A stretch of DNA of 64,000 nt from Monarcha castaneiventris obscurior (taxonomy: Eukaryota; Chordata; Aves; Passeriformes; Monarchidae), in NCBI GenBank assembly GCA_026261815.1, contig JAMPIT010000549.1, forward strand, positions 310,001 through 374,000, read 5' to 3'. The notes below the pieces were generated by a model. It was not told the DNA's origin. It made no database searches and was given only the letters and a program-made list of their open reading frames with translations. This document shows, in pieces, positions 44,039 to 55,722 of the stretch. Each line of letters opens with the position of its first letter. Position 1 is the first letter of the stretch. The translations under genes were made by a program, and so were the position numbers.

Positions 44039-47000
44039 ACTAATGAAGAATTAGGGAAGTGTCTTCAGTTCAGGGTAAAAATGAATGACTGGCAACAACC
44101 CATAGAAGTGATCTCAGAAAATGCCTGAATTGCTGAACCCAGAACCTCTTCACAGCACCACCTTGAAAGCTGTTTTTCATAATTATTGCAGCTGATTGCA
44201 CCTATCTCTGCATATGCACCTATAAATATGAACAAACCACTGAGTGGTAACAACCAATTCCTAGAATTAGACTGATGAATCTCCACCAGATTTTCTCTAA
44301 GTAAGCAAGGAAGATTGTTAAGAACTCATCTATCAATTTACTTTATTTCCCATTTTCCCCCTTTATTTTTTTGGAAAAAACCCAAATTTCTCCAGGCTGC
44401 TCAGTGGGGGAATCAGTAAAGTAAAAGAACCCATTAGATGCTTTTAGCTGGGAGAATTTTGTTCAATTTCCCACCTGTAGATGAAGGTACTTATTCCAGC
44501 CACTTAAAGAGGGACTCAGGATGTGAAATCCTGTTGCTGTCTCTGTTGTTTTGCCTTATTTCCTTTCTTTGTATCTTGTCAGTTGTTGCCTGTATTAAAT
44601 TATTGATCTTATCAGAAAAAAAAAAATCTGTGTTCCACAGAACCACCAAATCAGCAAAAGAGTGTAAATCCCAGCATTCTTCTTTTATTTCTCAGTGCAT
44701 TTCATTTTTTAAATTATAATCTGTCAAATACTGACTTTTTCTTTTCAGCTCAGTTTTTTCTTTGATCCTCTCTCCATTCATGCTATTAATATTTTCTGCT
44801 CTCAGTAGTTTGAGGTTTTGCATTCCTTTCTGGCCTATCTTCAATTAATTGTGAATTTCCTTCGTTCTCTCCTGATTGCTGTTTTTCTAACCATGTAAGA
44901 GTCCCTGATTACAATGAAAGTTTGCAGCAGTGAATCATCACTCCTGTCACTGTGGGTTCTCTTCTCACCCTGCTAAATATCCCAAATTTTATTTCTGGGT
45001 TGATCCCGGGATTAGTTATTCACAGCTGACTCTCAGCTGGAATCACCATTCCAGTCCCTGCAAGCAAATCTTTCCTTCATTCATTTCTTCCTTCCCAGAA
45101 AGAGATTTATGCCTTTACATTTCTGAAATCTTCTCAACACTAAGATGAACCTAATGCATTCTCAGTCCTTTCTTTAAGGTCAAACACTTTGAATAATAAA
45201 TGAAGTAGATGAAAACAACAGGAGTCTCAGTGATGGAGAATTCAGTCCTTTCATCACGAATTCCACTTCTCTTCAAACGAAATTTAACATTTACCATGAG
45301 AAAATCAAATTCATAGTGACAATAATTTATAACCTCCTTTGGATGAATTATTAATGGCTTGAAAAAGTTCCCCAAGTCAATTCCACAAGAATTGTACTGG
45401 CAAAGGCAAGGAAATAGGTAGGGATTAAAAGCTACTTTATCAAATTAATGCTTGATAATAGTGAATACAATTTTCTCAACAGCAAAACATATCATAAATG
45501 ACTCAGTTAGAAACAACAAAGTTGTTTTTTATTATCTTCATTCCAACGCAAACATTCTGTGAAAATGAAGGACACTAATTTATCATGTTTCTTAAAAATG
45601 ACAAACTGGAAAAGCAGATTTCTCCCAAGTTAATTCCCACTGGTATTTGCTTAAAACAGAAATAACTTTCTTACTTTACCATGGGGTTCAACATTTCAAA
45701 AGTATGTGCTTTGAAATGGATCGAGTCCCTGAGGATCAAATTGGCATCCAGGCCCTTGGCATATTTTTAGGTGTCTCCTAAAAAAATGTGTGTGCTCCCT
45801 GCCCTCCCTTCTGAACGTTCAGAAACTCCAAACAAATACAAGATATTTGGAAGACAATGAGGATTAGACAGGATATGTAGAATTTTCTGTTTCACAAGAC
45901 CAAAAGAAACAAAACACCAGAAGAATAAAAATGTCATTTTCTGCCCCTTTGTAAGTATTATTTCAACTTTACTCTTGGGAAACAAATATCTTAATGACCA
46001 AAATCTTCAGTGTCTTTGTAAGAGTCTGCATTTTCCAATCACTTTGAAAGGGCCACTTTACATCTTTTAAATCATCCTCTTTCAGGCAGCATCGCATTGT
46101 GATTCAAACTATCAAACTTCCAGGATAATTACTTGGTAACTTGGTGAAATGATTTTTTTTTTTTAATATCATTTCACTGCAGCAAAGTTCAGTTTATTAT
46201 AAATGCCTTTATTCTGTAAAAACCCCAAAACACCGAAACTGTGCCATTTAAATGTCTCTAATTCTGCTTCTGAATGTTTTTCTTCCACCGAAAATTGTCT
46301 GCGTTGCAGTTTTGTTTGATCATGGCCAGTGGAGTATAAGGAAGGTTTGCACAAAGCAATGGATAGAAATGTCAAGTACCTTAAAATCTCTCTGGTCTGT
46401 AGTGTCCAAAACAGTGGAGAAAAGGAGGTTCTCTGCAGTTTTATACAGGTTAATGCATTATATACATAAGTAAAATATATTTAAGGAGAAAAAGAATTTT
46501 GATAACATCAATATATTCTTTGTCATAGATAAAAATTGGAGAGATCTGTTAACTTTAAAAAAAATTTGGGGACGAAGAGAGTGGCTGAGGTTTTTAATAA
46601 GAAGGTATTGAAACTTTCTGATAATATATTCATTTTTCTTACTTCTAGATTGTAAGTTTTGGTGTAATGTAAAACAAATAGAAAACTCTGGATGTCTTTG
46701 CTGTGATTATAAACAGGGCAAATGCTGCCCCTTCAAAGAGCAGAAATTGGGATTTTCCTACAGATCCCAGAAATTCAGGTCAGATGCTGATATTTTGAAG
46801 ACAAAGCAAAATTGAAATAAAGAAAATGGAACTGAAGACATAACGTGCAGCTCCTTTTTCTGGCATTTCCATTCCTTGCAGTCTTGCCTCTGGAGAAAGG
46901 CACTTGTCCAAGGATTTTATCACCGGCTGGGGAAGATATTGAATTTAATTGCATTTCTGGTCTTGGTTTCACAGGCAATATTGCAATAAGAAATGCCTTG

Positions 47001-47460
47001 CTCACTGTATCCAACGTACCTGAGCTTTTGGTACATTTTTTGAGGTTCAGGTGGTATATCAACAAATATATAAACAAATTAAAAGCAAGGCAGCAGAGGA
47101 AAGGGATGCTGGAAGCAGTAATATCAAAGCTTACATTCCAGGGTTTTCTTCAGGATTCTATTTAAGCAGACAGGAATTCAGGTCTGGTTTCCTCTTTAGA
47201 TTTTTCAGATTAAAATGCATTTTGAAATCACAAAAGCTTAACCTACACCCCTGAGATCACAGGCCTGAGTGGGAAGTCAAGGATGAAAGGAGACGTCACC
47301 CTAATCAGTTTATCCATGTTGTCACATTGTTATTTGAGCAAACTTTTACTTGATTTGCCAAGAAGCACTTAAATGTAAAAGGTAGAAAATCCTTTTCTCA
47401 CAGTTTAAAACTTTTGTATGCATCCATAAAAATTTCCTGAGCAACTGTCCCAAAATGACT
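44039..47460. other. Unique AT-rich noncoding DNA
   Basis: No gene or repeat family recognised. The frame at 46845-47165 (plus) and its antisense partner at 46775-47077 cover the same DNA with no domain. The frame at 44438-44719 is a chance hydrophobic stretch. Confidence 0.5.
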
Positions 47461-47533
47461 CTGCTTGAGCAGGGGGCAGGAGCAGCTGAACTCTGAAGGT
47501 CCCCTCCAACCTCAACTATCCTCTGTGATTCTG
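47461..47533 (+). mobile_element. CR1 LINE, extreme 3' end
   Basis: CTTGAGCAGGGGGCAGGAGC, CTGAAGGTCCCCTCCAACCT and CAACTATCCTCTGTGATTCTG match the CR1 end normally reading AGGTCCCTTCCAACC...CAACTATTCTGTGATTCTG. Confidence 0.85.
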
Positions 47534-48936
47534 CAATTCCTTCTTTTATATCAGTTTTAGGCCACAAATTGAATTTCTTAGGTTGTCCCTCCTGCTGGAG
47601 AGGAATTAAGAATGAACACTTTCAAAGCTCTCTCATATTCCTTCTCTTAATCCCTCTTGAAAAAAAAAAGAAGAGAACATTTTTGCATGATGTTTTTAAA
47701 ATTCAAAGGCAGTTAAGCTGTTGCAGGTCTAGATTACATCCTATCAATCAAATTAAATCCTTGATTTCACAGCACACCCAGTTTGGCAGCAATATCTTGT
47801 GGGATGGCCCAGCCCTGCACTGCAGGAGGCCAGCACACTTCTGGGTTGAGCTATGCCTGAAAGCTCTTCTGGATGTAAAAATCCCACAAAAATGCTGGAA
47901 ATCGGTTCTTTTTTGAAATTTTATATCACTTTCCTGGAATAGTTTGTATTGAGGGGCAGTGGTGGTGGGTAGTGTGAAGGGTGGGGCACACAAAGCAGGT
48001 ATTGTCCCTGAAACAGGAGTAATGATAATCTATTTTCTCAGGATTCCCCTTTGCTTTTTCTTTCTGTCTATATCCCTCTCTCCAGGACCGTCACATTTAA
48101 GATGTACACATCTTATTTTACCCTGATATGGAATTCCACAGGCTTTGCTCTGTGGTGAGTCTCATAACTACACCAGCATCACAAATTCATAATGATACCA
48201 GAACTGTGGGAGCTGCATTTCCTCTGTGGAGATGCAGCTCCTGAAACCTGAGCTCTGACACTGGGCTGACACATAATTAGGGATCTCTCACACCCGTGGG
48301 CTGTAGAAGGCCTGGCTTAGCTGTCAGCTTTTACTGTCCTTGTGAAGCTTTGCATCAAATTGGTAGCTGAGACCTTAAAAATGTGCTATTTGCTTTGGCA
48401 GAACATTTCCACTCGGCTCAAGTCAGCAGTGCCACTGGGTCTGAGTGTCACAGGGGACAGGTCAACTCTGCTACTCCTGCAGCCTGTTTTTTTTAATGGG
48501 AAGTAATAAAGCTAATCATACTATAAAATTGCTGAGTACAACTGATTATTAATTCTGTTTTTAAAATAGGCATAAAAAGAGAAAGGTACCTGTAATTGCC
48601 TCTCTGCACGTGTGCTGTAATTACCACAGGATATAAAGAATATTAAAAATTGGACTTGGAATGTGGCATTATATCCCAGAATGCAGCATAGATACAAATG
48701 CAAAGATTCCCCATCCTCTCTTCCTTCAATAATCTGGACTAAATGTCAAAATTCATACCACACTAGAGTTCTTAAAGGAGATACAGGGCTCAGAGGAGAT
48801 GTGGATCAGGATGGCCTCCCACCCATCCCACTTTCTTGAGTCTGACATATGGAAAAATATTCCTTATCAAAAATGGACTTTGTGGTCATGTACAAAGTCA
48901 AAACTGACTGGGACAAGAAACTGTGGATGTCATTAC
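47534..48936. other. Unique noncoding DNA
   Basis: No gene or known repeat. The 47569-47916 frame contains a poly-Lys run from an A tract and is not protein-like. Confidence 0.5.
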
Positions 48937-49183
48937 TTCTGGAGGGTAGGTTTAGATGGGCTATTTGGAAGGAATTGCTCCCTGTGAGGGTGGGGAGGCC
49001 CTGGCACAGGGTGTCCAGAGAAGCTGTGGCTGCCCCTGGATCCTTGGAAGTGTCCAAGGCCAGGTTGGATGGGGCTTGGAGCAGCCTGGGCTAGTGGAAG
49101 GTGTCCCTGCCCATGGCAAGGGGTGGCACTGGATGGGCTTTAACGTCCCTTCCAGCCCAAACCACTGTGAGTTTCCATGATTT
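48937..49183 (+). mobile_element. CR1 LINE 3' end, about 245 bp
   Basis: GAGGGTAGGTTTAGATGGGC, GGAAGGAATTGCTCCCTGTG, GGTGGGGAGGCCCTGGCACA, AGAAGCTGTGGCTGCCCCTG, GGTTGGATGGGGCTTGGAGC, GGGCTAGTGGAAGGTGTCCC and CCTTCCAGCCCAAACCAC. The coding part still reads Arg-Glu-Ala-Val-Ala-Ala-Pro. The 3' tip is decayed (GAGTTTCCATGATT). Same subfamily as 36819-37042. Confidence 0.96.
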
Positions 49184-49677
49184 TGAACATATGTAACCAT
49201 GCTCTGAAAAGAGCACACAATATCCCAACCTTTTCAGACCCTTTAGCTTTACTGTAAATATTTATGTGAGCATTGCCTAATTTTTGTTGCCTTAAATTGA
49301 CAACATGACAAAAAGCAAATTCTGAGAAATCCCAGGAGGCAGAGTATCACAGCTATCACCCCAGAGACCCATTCAGACCTGGGATATATTAGGTGCCTAC
49401 CAGGGCTCTTGGTTCATCCCAGAGTGAGCAGATGGCCCAGCAGATTCCAGCAGGAGAGTGGCACAAGGAATACAATAGTCTGTCCAGAAACTGGGAAAAG
49501 AGAGCCCACATATTTGTGCTTTGAAATATTCTGTTAGAGTGCTGAAATTCTTAAAAATTACGTTTACACAGATGATTATGTTATCACAAAGAACATCTGG
49601 AATGAGCAGTGTGGGCACTTTGGCATGAGGGCCCTTGTTGTGAAGGTCCTTTCATCTTTCCATGTGGACCTGAAACA
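49184..49677. other. Unique spacer between two CR1 copies
   Basis: No repeat or gene seen. The minus-strand frame at 49397-49618 has no signature. Confidence 0.5.
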
Positions 49678-49978
49678 GGTGGGGGTCGGGCTCTGCTCCC
49701 AGGGAACAGGGGAAGGACAAGGGGAAACGGCCTCAAGCCATGCCAGGAGAGGCTCAGGTTGGACATCAGGAGGAATTTCTTCCTGGAAAGGGTGGTCAGG
49801 CCTTGGCAGGGGCTTCCCAGGGAAATCTTGGGAGTCCATATTCCTGGAGGTTTCCAAGGAAGGCCTGAATGTGGCACTCAGTGCTCTGGGCTGGTGGCAA
49901 GGTGGGCATCAGGTACAGCTCAGACTCTTTGGTCTGGGATGGCTTTTCCAACCTAATTGATTCTGGGATCCTGTGAGT
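49678..49978 (+). mobile_element. CR1 LINE 3' end, about 300 bp, second subfamily
   Basis: GGGGTCGGGCTCTGCTCCCA, GGAACAGGGGAAGGACAAGG, GAAACGGCCTCAAGCC, CAGGAGAGGCTCAGGTTGGA, GGAATTTCTTCCTGGAAAGG and GACTCTTTGGTCTGGGATGG, ending TTGATTCTGGGATCCTGTGAG. Belongs with 32036-32272 and 61300-61704. Open frames at 49609-49956 and on the minus strand are CR1 translations. Confidence 0.96.
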
Positions 49979-50541
49979 CTGGGAAGGGCTGTTGAGTTTA
50001 ATGAGTTCAATTGTTAAAAAAAATAGAGTCTATGAAATGTCTCCTGATGCTGGGGATGCCAACCTGGGAATTACCATCATGGGGGATTAGCTCTTGTTTA
50101 TTTATTCCTTCAGAAGCTGTCTGACAAAATGCTTCCACCATTGGTGTTTGGGACAAAAACTGTGCTGATAAACAATGAAATAAAGCTGAGGAGGTAAGAG
50201 TTTTCCTTAAAGCAATAAAGCATTACCCTTTAGCTTTTTTTTCTACCACTTCTTTTCACTCCATTGTGCTTCCAGTACTAAGCCCAAGGCAGAAATACAC
50301 TACCTGAAAACACTTAATATCAAAGAAAATATAAACTTACTCTGCCATTTGATTTTTGATCACAGGCTACAAGCAGTGCTGCTGTTTTATGTGATAAATC
50401 TGTGATAGCTCAGCCACTATTTCCAGTCTTTGAAACTGCTGTGCTTTTCCACGTGGGCTTTTCACATCTCATCTAAAACCACAGCAAAGCAAGGAATTTG
50501 CTCTTTAATGGCCAGGATCTGTTTGTAAACCCATACGCATG
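49979..50541. other. Unique AT-rich noncoding DNA
   Basis: Nothing recognised. Confidence 0.5.
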
Positions 50542-50628
50542 TATATATATTTTAATTTTATTTTATATATTAAACATATATATATATATATATGTATATA
50601 CACGTTTATTTATGTGTGTATATGGTTG
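50542..50628. repeat. (TA)n-rich low-complexity tract
   Basis: Contains ATGTATATATATTTTAATTT, then ATATATATATATATATATG and TATGTGTGTATATGG. Mixed TA and TG dinucleotide period. Confidence 0.92.
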
Positions 50629-52401
50629 TGATTCCTGGTGGTAAGGATGGGGTGGCCACTCCAAGGGCACTCTGCCATGACCAGAAGGGAGTCACACATT
50701 GTTTTCCTGACCTCTGAGTATCCCAAATTGTGTTTCCATCATGCTGTACCAAAAGCAAAGGTGTCTCATCTCACTGCTTGTCCAGCTCCTGAACTGGAGC
50801 TTCCTTATTCATCCACTGACAGTTGATATGCTGGGTACAGACAAGAAAAACCCTCCAATTCTGTTACTCTAATAATAAATCTCAGCGCCAAACCCCAATC
50901 TTCACTCCTGCATGGTATTTTATGATATTGCCTTTCTGTCTCCTTGATGAATAAGCCAGCACAGTCTTAAAGGAATGAGAGGTTTTTTTTTCCTCACAGA
51001 ACCCTAGATTTTCAAAATATGCTGAAATATACATTCATCTTCCGGAAAGTTTCTTCTTTTTAACTAATGCTGGCAATTAACTGAAACCTTCGTGTAAGAG
51101 GTAACATGTCACTGAAGATTAACAGAGGTTTCTATTTCTGAGGGGGGGAGAATAAAAGAATCACTTTGGAAAACCTTTTGTGAAGTTAATGTCACATTTT
51201 TAGTTGTGTTGTTTGTTTGGGGTGGGGTTTTGTTTGTTTGTTTTGTTGGGGTCTTTTTGTTCTTTGTTAATTTTTTATGCCTGGGCATGTAAAAAAGAAG
51301 TTTCTGTCATGTAGGTCATCACATGTTAAAATGTAGTTTTTAGAGTTCTTACTAAGCCTCTTTTAGGGTTCCAGTGTTACCAGCAGGTTTCATCTACAGT
51401 TTATGAGACAAATCTTAACAGGGACTCTTGGTGCCAATTTATGAGGGATTTTCACAAGGCTGACACAAACCACCTGCAAAATCAGAGTTTCACAACAGGC
51501 ATTTAGTGTTTGCTTTCTCTGCACCTTAGCATGTTTTCTTTCATCAGTAAATAGAACTGTATAAAAGCTGTGTTTATGTCGTTAATCAGAATTCTTTGCC
51601 ATGGAAGGCCAAACATTGGACAGCTAAATGAAAGGAAATGAACACATGCTGTGGCTGTTCTTCTCTACAATTTGTTTTTCTTCAGTGACAGACAAATGCA
51701 GTGAACACATCACAAAAGCTTACATATATAATTGTGTCTCCAAAGCCGGGCATATCCTTAAAATAATTTGCATTTACCAGCTAAATTTATGGTTGCAGTC
51801 AAGATGTGAGTTTAAATGCAACTCAGTGGTTTTGAGGTGTATATGAGGAGACCCAAACAGGGAAAAACCTGGTGAAGAGATGAGAGAATTTTCCAGAACT
51901 CCAGTTCTCATTTTGTGAGACTAGGTTTGGTTGTTGCACCCTACACTACTTTGTTTTATATTTGTGGCTCATCATTCTGTACATTGTTGTGAAGAAACTC
52001 TAACTCTTCAAGATGGAGAGGACTCTGCTGTCTGGACCTCATTTTGCTGTGGTTTCCCTGAGAAAAAAGCCAACATTGTTCCAGTTCCACCTGCCAGCCT
52101 GTTTTCCTTCTGCACTTTTCATTTGATTAGAGATATTATAGGATTTGTGGGGTTTGATTGCAGGATGTGGCTCTGTATTAACATAACATTACGCCATTCT
52201 GACAAAAACAAAAGGCTGTAAATTTAACATAAATTGTATCCAGTTTATGATAAGAATCAGGCCATTAAATCCAAAGAGTGACACAGAATCAACTAAACCT
52301 TTTGCACAATTAGGAAACAAAAGGAGGTAAAACCCAGAGTTTATTCATTTTTAACAAGCTCTTTTGTGGCGTCTGAACCTTTTGTGTGAAGTTCTGTTCA
52401 T
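50629..52401. other. Unique AT-rich noncoding DNA
   Basis: No gene. A second short G/T tract at 51212-51265 has GGGG runs at 51219, 51224 and 51248. The 51931-52221 frame has no known domain. Confidence 0.5.
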
Positions 52402-52452
52402 GGAATCACAGAATCATGATGGGAAAAGACCTCCAAGATCACTGAGTTTGAC
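52402..52452 (-). mobile_element. CR1 LINE, extreme 3' end
   Basis: GGAATCACAGAATCATGATG followed by GGGAAAAGACCTCCAAGATC and ACTGAG. About 50 bases remain, of the GGAAAAGACCTC variant also seen at 8786-8844. Confidence 0.88.
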
Positions 52453-53300
52453 TTGGACTGAGCAGAACCATGTTGATTAAAGTGTGGAGGGAACCTCTGT
52501 CAGGAAGAGCTTTAGAGTAAAAATCCTTCCAAAACGTCACTTGTTGATCTGTGACTGTTTTCCGTCCAGGAGAACTGCTGTTGCTAAAAGAGCAAGCAAG
52601 TGTTTGGAAATGCAGAAGATTCTTTTCCATAATTTTGAAAGTGAAATATCACTATGAAATCACAGTTCATGGATGTGGCACGAGTGCCTTTCTTACACTG
52701 CATCCGTTTTCCTCCTGCACTTCAATCCAAATTCCCCCAAGTGCTGAGTTTGCCATATCACATAACAGAGAGGAGAGAGGCAAGCATCACCTCCTTGATT
52801 ATACAGTTAGAATTAATTCGTTCATCTCATTAGTCAACATACTTTTATCTTCGAATTTTTTTCATCAGTTCTAGAAGTTATTTTTGCTGATTTCCCTGTC
52901 GTGCTGCTGCTTATGGTAACAGAATCAAACACCTTATGATGAGATGTTTTAATACTTCCTAACTACTTGCTCTGGGATTAATGGTTAAGATTAAATCTCA
53001 TTATGTTTATAGCTTCTTACCGGGTATTTTTTCTTGATTAAAGTGTCAGTTAAAATAAAAAAAGAAAGTTAGATATTCAGAAGCATCAATATTTCAGTAA
53101 TCAGCCAATATAACTTCCTTTTGGTCATCTAGGTATTTTGAAAATCTTCCCTGAACTCCTTAATCAAGAGAAATGAACCCTACAAGGAAAAAAAAAAATA
53201 GAAAAAAAAAGAAATCCAACCCTTTTCATCCAGTGATATAATTTATACTGTAAAGAAGGTGTAAACTCTGTCCCTTTCAGATCCCTGTTGCTGAAAGACA
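52453..53300. other. Unique AT-rich noncoding DNA
   Basis: Nothing recognised. An A-rich run with two interruptions lies at 53187-53213. Confidence 0.5.
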
Positions 53301-53370
53301 TAGAAACACAGAATCAAAGACTATCCCGAGTTGCAAGAGACCCACAAGGATCATGAAAGTCCAAGTCCTG
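53301..53370 (-). mobile_element. CR1 LINE, 3' end (CCCGAGTTG subtype)
   Basis: TAGAAACACAGAATCAAAGA, CTATCCCGAGTTGCAAGAGA, CCCACAAGGATCATGAAAGT and CCAAGTCCTG match the CR1 subtype with a TATCCTGAGTTGGAAGGGAC start. The same subtype recurs at 60002-60095. Confidence 0.88.
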
Positions 53371-53704
53371 ACAGAAGTTTCACTATAAGTATTGTTATCA
53401 CATGAATAGAAGTTGATTGAATTATTTCTCCTAACTAGTGTGTTTTTCAGTGTTCAGTCCCCTATAATTATTGAGATGTTAGTCAGGAATCACTTCTTAC
53501 AGGACTTCAAGCAGATGCTAAAGACTGTAAGCTAATTTAAAATAGTTACAACTATTAAACCCTCTTCTAAGGACAAAATGTAATTCAGGGAAGATGGCAC
53601 CACCTGCTTCCATCCAAGCTTGGTGGGATTGGAAAAGACTTTGAAAATAAGAACTTGTGGTCTATAAACTAAAGCATGCACAAGCCGTAAGAAATACAGT
53701 CATA
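53371..53704. other. Unique spacer between two CR1 fragments
   Basis: No gene or repeat recognised. Confidence 0.5.
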
Positions 53705-53825
53705 ACAGAATCACCAAATCACAGAATTCCAGCGTGGTTTGGATTGGAAGGGACCTTACACCTCCTCTGGTTCCTCTGCCTTGGGCAGGGACACCTCCCA
53801 CTATCCCAGGTTGCTCCAACAGCAA
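53705..53825 (-). mobile_element. CR1 LINE 3' end, partly deleted
   Basis: AGAATCACCAAATCACAGAA, GTGGTTTGGATTGGAAGGGA, TTGGGCAGGGACACCTCCCA and CTATCCCAGGTTGCTCCAAC. The block between ACCTTA and GGGCAGGGACA is shortened and the 5' side stops after CTCCAAC. Confidence 0.92.
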
Positions 53826-55630
53826 GTCTTGGCACAGTCTTTTTCCACCCTGTGGGATCTTTATTACAGACAAAGTTTAGAGTACAAATTTATGTCCAAA
53901 TTTAGCAGGCAGAAGAAGGTGCTATGATTTTTTTTTCGGAAAGGGAGCAGGGTACTCTGGAGACATGGAGTGGAGGACACTGAAGTTTAATACTGCTGTC
54001 CCAAGAGCATGCAGGATGAGTTTTTCCCCCAGGGTTAACTTGCAGAAGGGTGTTGGAAAGGCAGCACTGAGCAGCCCAGGCAGCACAGGATGCCTGGTTG
54101 TGCTGCAGGGAAGCTCCCAGCAAGCTGGGCAGGGTTTGTTGAAGTGACAGCACTGGAGAACATCACCCAGCTCTGACAAAAATCATCTTAGAATTCAAAG
54201 AGTTGCAGCCAATAAAGCTGTTTGTGAGAGTTACAGCAGCAAAACTCTTCAAACAGCTCAAAAGTAGTAATGCATTAAGATAATCAAGATTTTTTCCCTT
54301 TGGCCATTTTAGCAGCTGAGTTATTTACAGATGTGTTGATTAAACTATTCAATGTCTGATACATGTAAATGGTGTCAAAAAAGCTCTATATTTACCCTTG
54401 CATATAAGCAGAAAGAAACTTTGTCAGCCTTGAAATGCACAGGTGAAAAACAATGGAGAATATTTTGAATAGCAGGGAATTGGATGGTTTGAGTGGAACT
54501 GAACACTGTACATGCTCTCAGGTACTGCCAGCACAAAGACATTTAGCACAGGTGTTTGTGCAATCATGATACATTATGCAAATTAACAGTGAACAACGGG
54601 CATCAAGCAGCTCTGCTTTTATGTTTGACTATTTTATTTTCAATGTAAAGGGTTATGGGATGATGTGCCATAACATACCCGTGTAAGAAACTTTGCTGAT
54701 GGGTTTTCAAATATTTCTTCATTTCTTCGGTTGCTGTGTTACTGGGTTTTGTAAGAGACAATTTAGTACACAAAAATGCTCCATGGATTTTTACACACTG
54801 AGTTCGAGCCAAAAATGTTCTTCAGGCTATTGCAGTATTGGCATCATTCCCCAAATGTGACTTGCAAACATGCAGCTGAAAACAATACAGATGCAAATGA
54901 GTGAAAAACCTTGTAATTCTAATTCCATAATACTTTTATTTACTCAATTCAGATGCTTGAGGTTCATTAAAAACACAAAAGAAGTGACTTTTTTTTCAAA
55001 TACACACTATTCCTATAAGTCTTTCAGGCATTTGGGAACACCAGTTTTGATTTACTTTATGAAACCATGGCAGAAAATGTTACCTTGGTAAAAAGCTGTG
55101 AACTGCAGTGTCTGGGCTGCTTTAAACCTAATTCAAGTTGGTGATAAACAATATAGGGAATGTATTCCAGTGAAATGGCTGGCACAGCTGAGGGGGATGG
55201 GAATGGCTGAGCTCAGCATCGGGGTTCTATCCTGACAACAATACAGCTGCCCAGAGCAAAGAAGTCAAGGTGCTGAAGGCACAGCACAACTCTGATCTAC
55301 CATTTTTAAGTGGCACAGCTGAGTTTTGACAGGCTTTGTTTAGTTGGCACAAACTGTATAAACCCCAGTGGCCTCAAAAGGCTTCATTTATTTTGCAAGA
55401 ACTAGACCCATTTGTTTTCATAGAGAATGTTTGTCGCGTGGAAAAGACCCCTCAGCTATTCAAAGGTTGTGTTCTTGCTTTATCCAGCTGCTGGTGAAAT
55501 GTTGCTGGAAAGGCAAGTTAAGTCTCTAATTGTGCTGCAAGACTCTTTTCTACTTATGATGCTCAGACTTATTGCTGAGTGACACTGCAAAACTGCATTT
55601 AAATGATCTGCCTGAATTATCTCAGACCCT
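53826..55630. other. Unique noncoding DNA
   Basis: No gene. Frames on both strands at 53902-54179 overlap in antisense. An upstream TTTTTTTTCGG run lies at about 53930. Confidence 0.5.
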
Positions 55631-55722
55631 TAGAATGGTTTGGGTTGGAAGGGACCCTGAAGATCACCTTTTTCCAAGCCCCTGCTCTGGGGAGGGACAA
55701 CTTCCTCTAGAGCAGCTTGCTC
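55631..55722 (-). mobile_element. CR1 LINE 3' end, octamer tip missing
   Basis: TAGAATGGTTTGGGTTGGAA, GGGACCCTGAAGATCACCTT and CTGGGGAGGGACAACTTCCT, then CTAGAGCAGCTTGCTCAG. Typical internal 3' blocks; only a trace of the octamer end remains. Confidence 0.9.

Noticed and set aside
46775..47165. Sense and antisense frames of about 100 codons
   Set aside because: No domain, no conserved motif, no splice support; overlapping frames on both strands of the same DNA are expected by chance.
51212..51265. Second G/T tract as a quadruplex site
   Set aside because: Only three G-runs of at least three bases and one long loop, so it does not meet the usual pattern.
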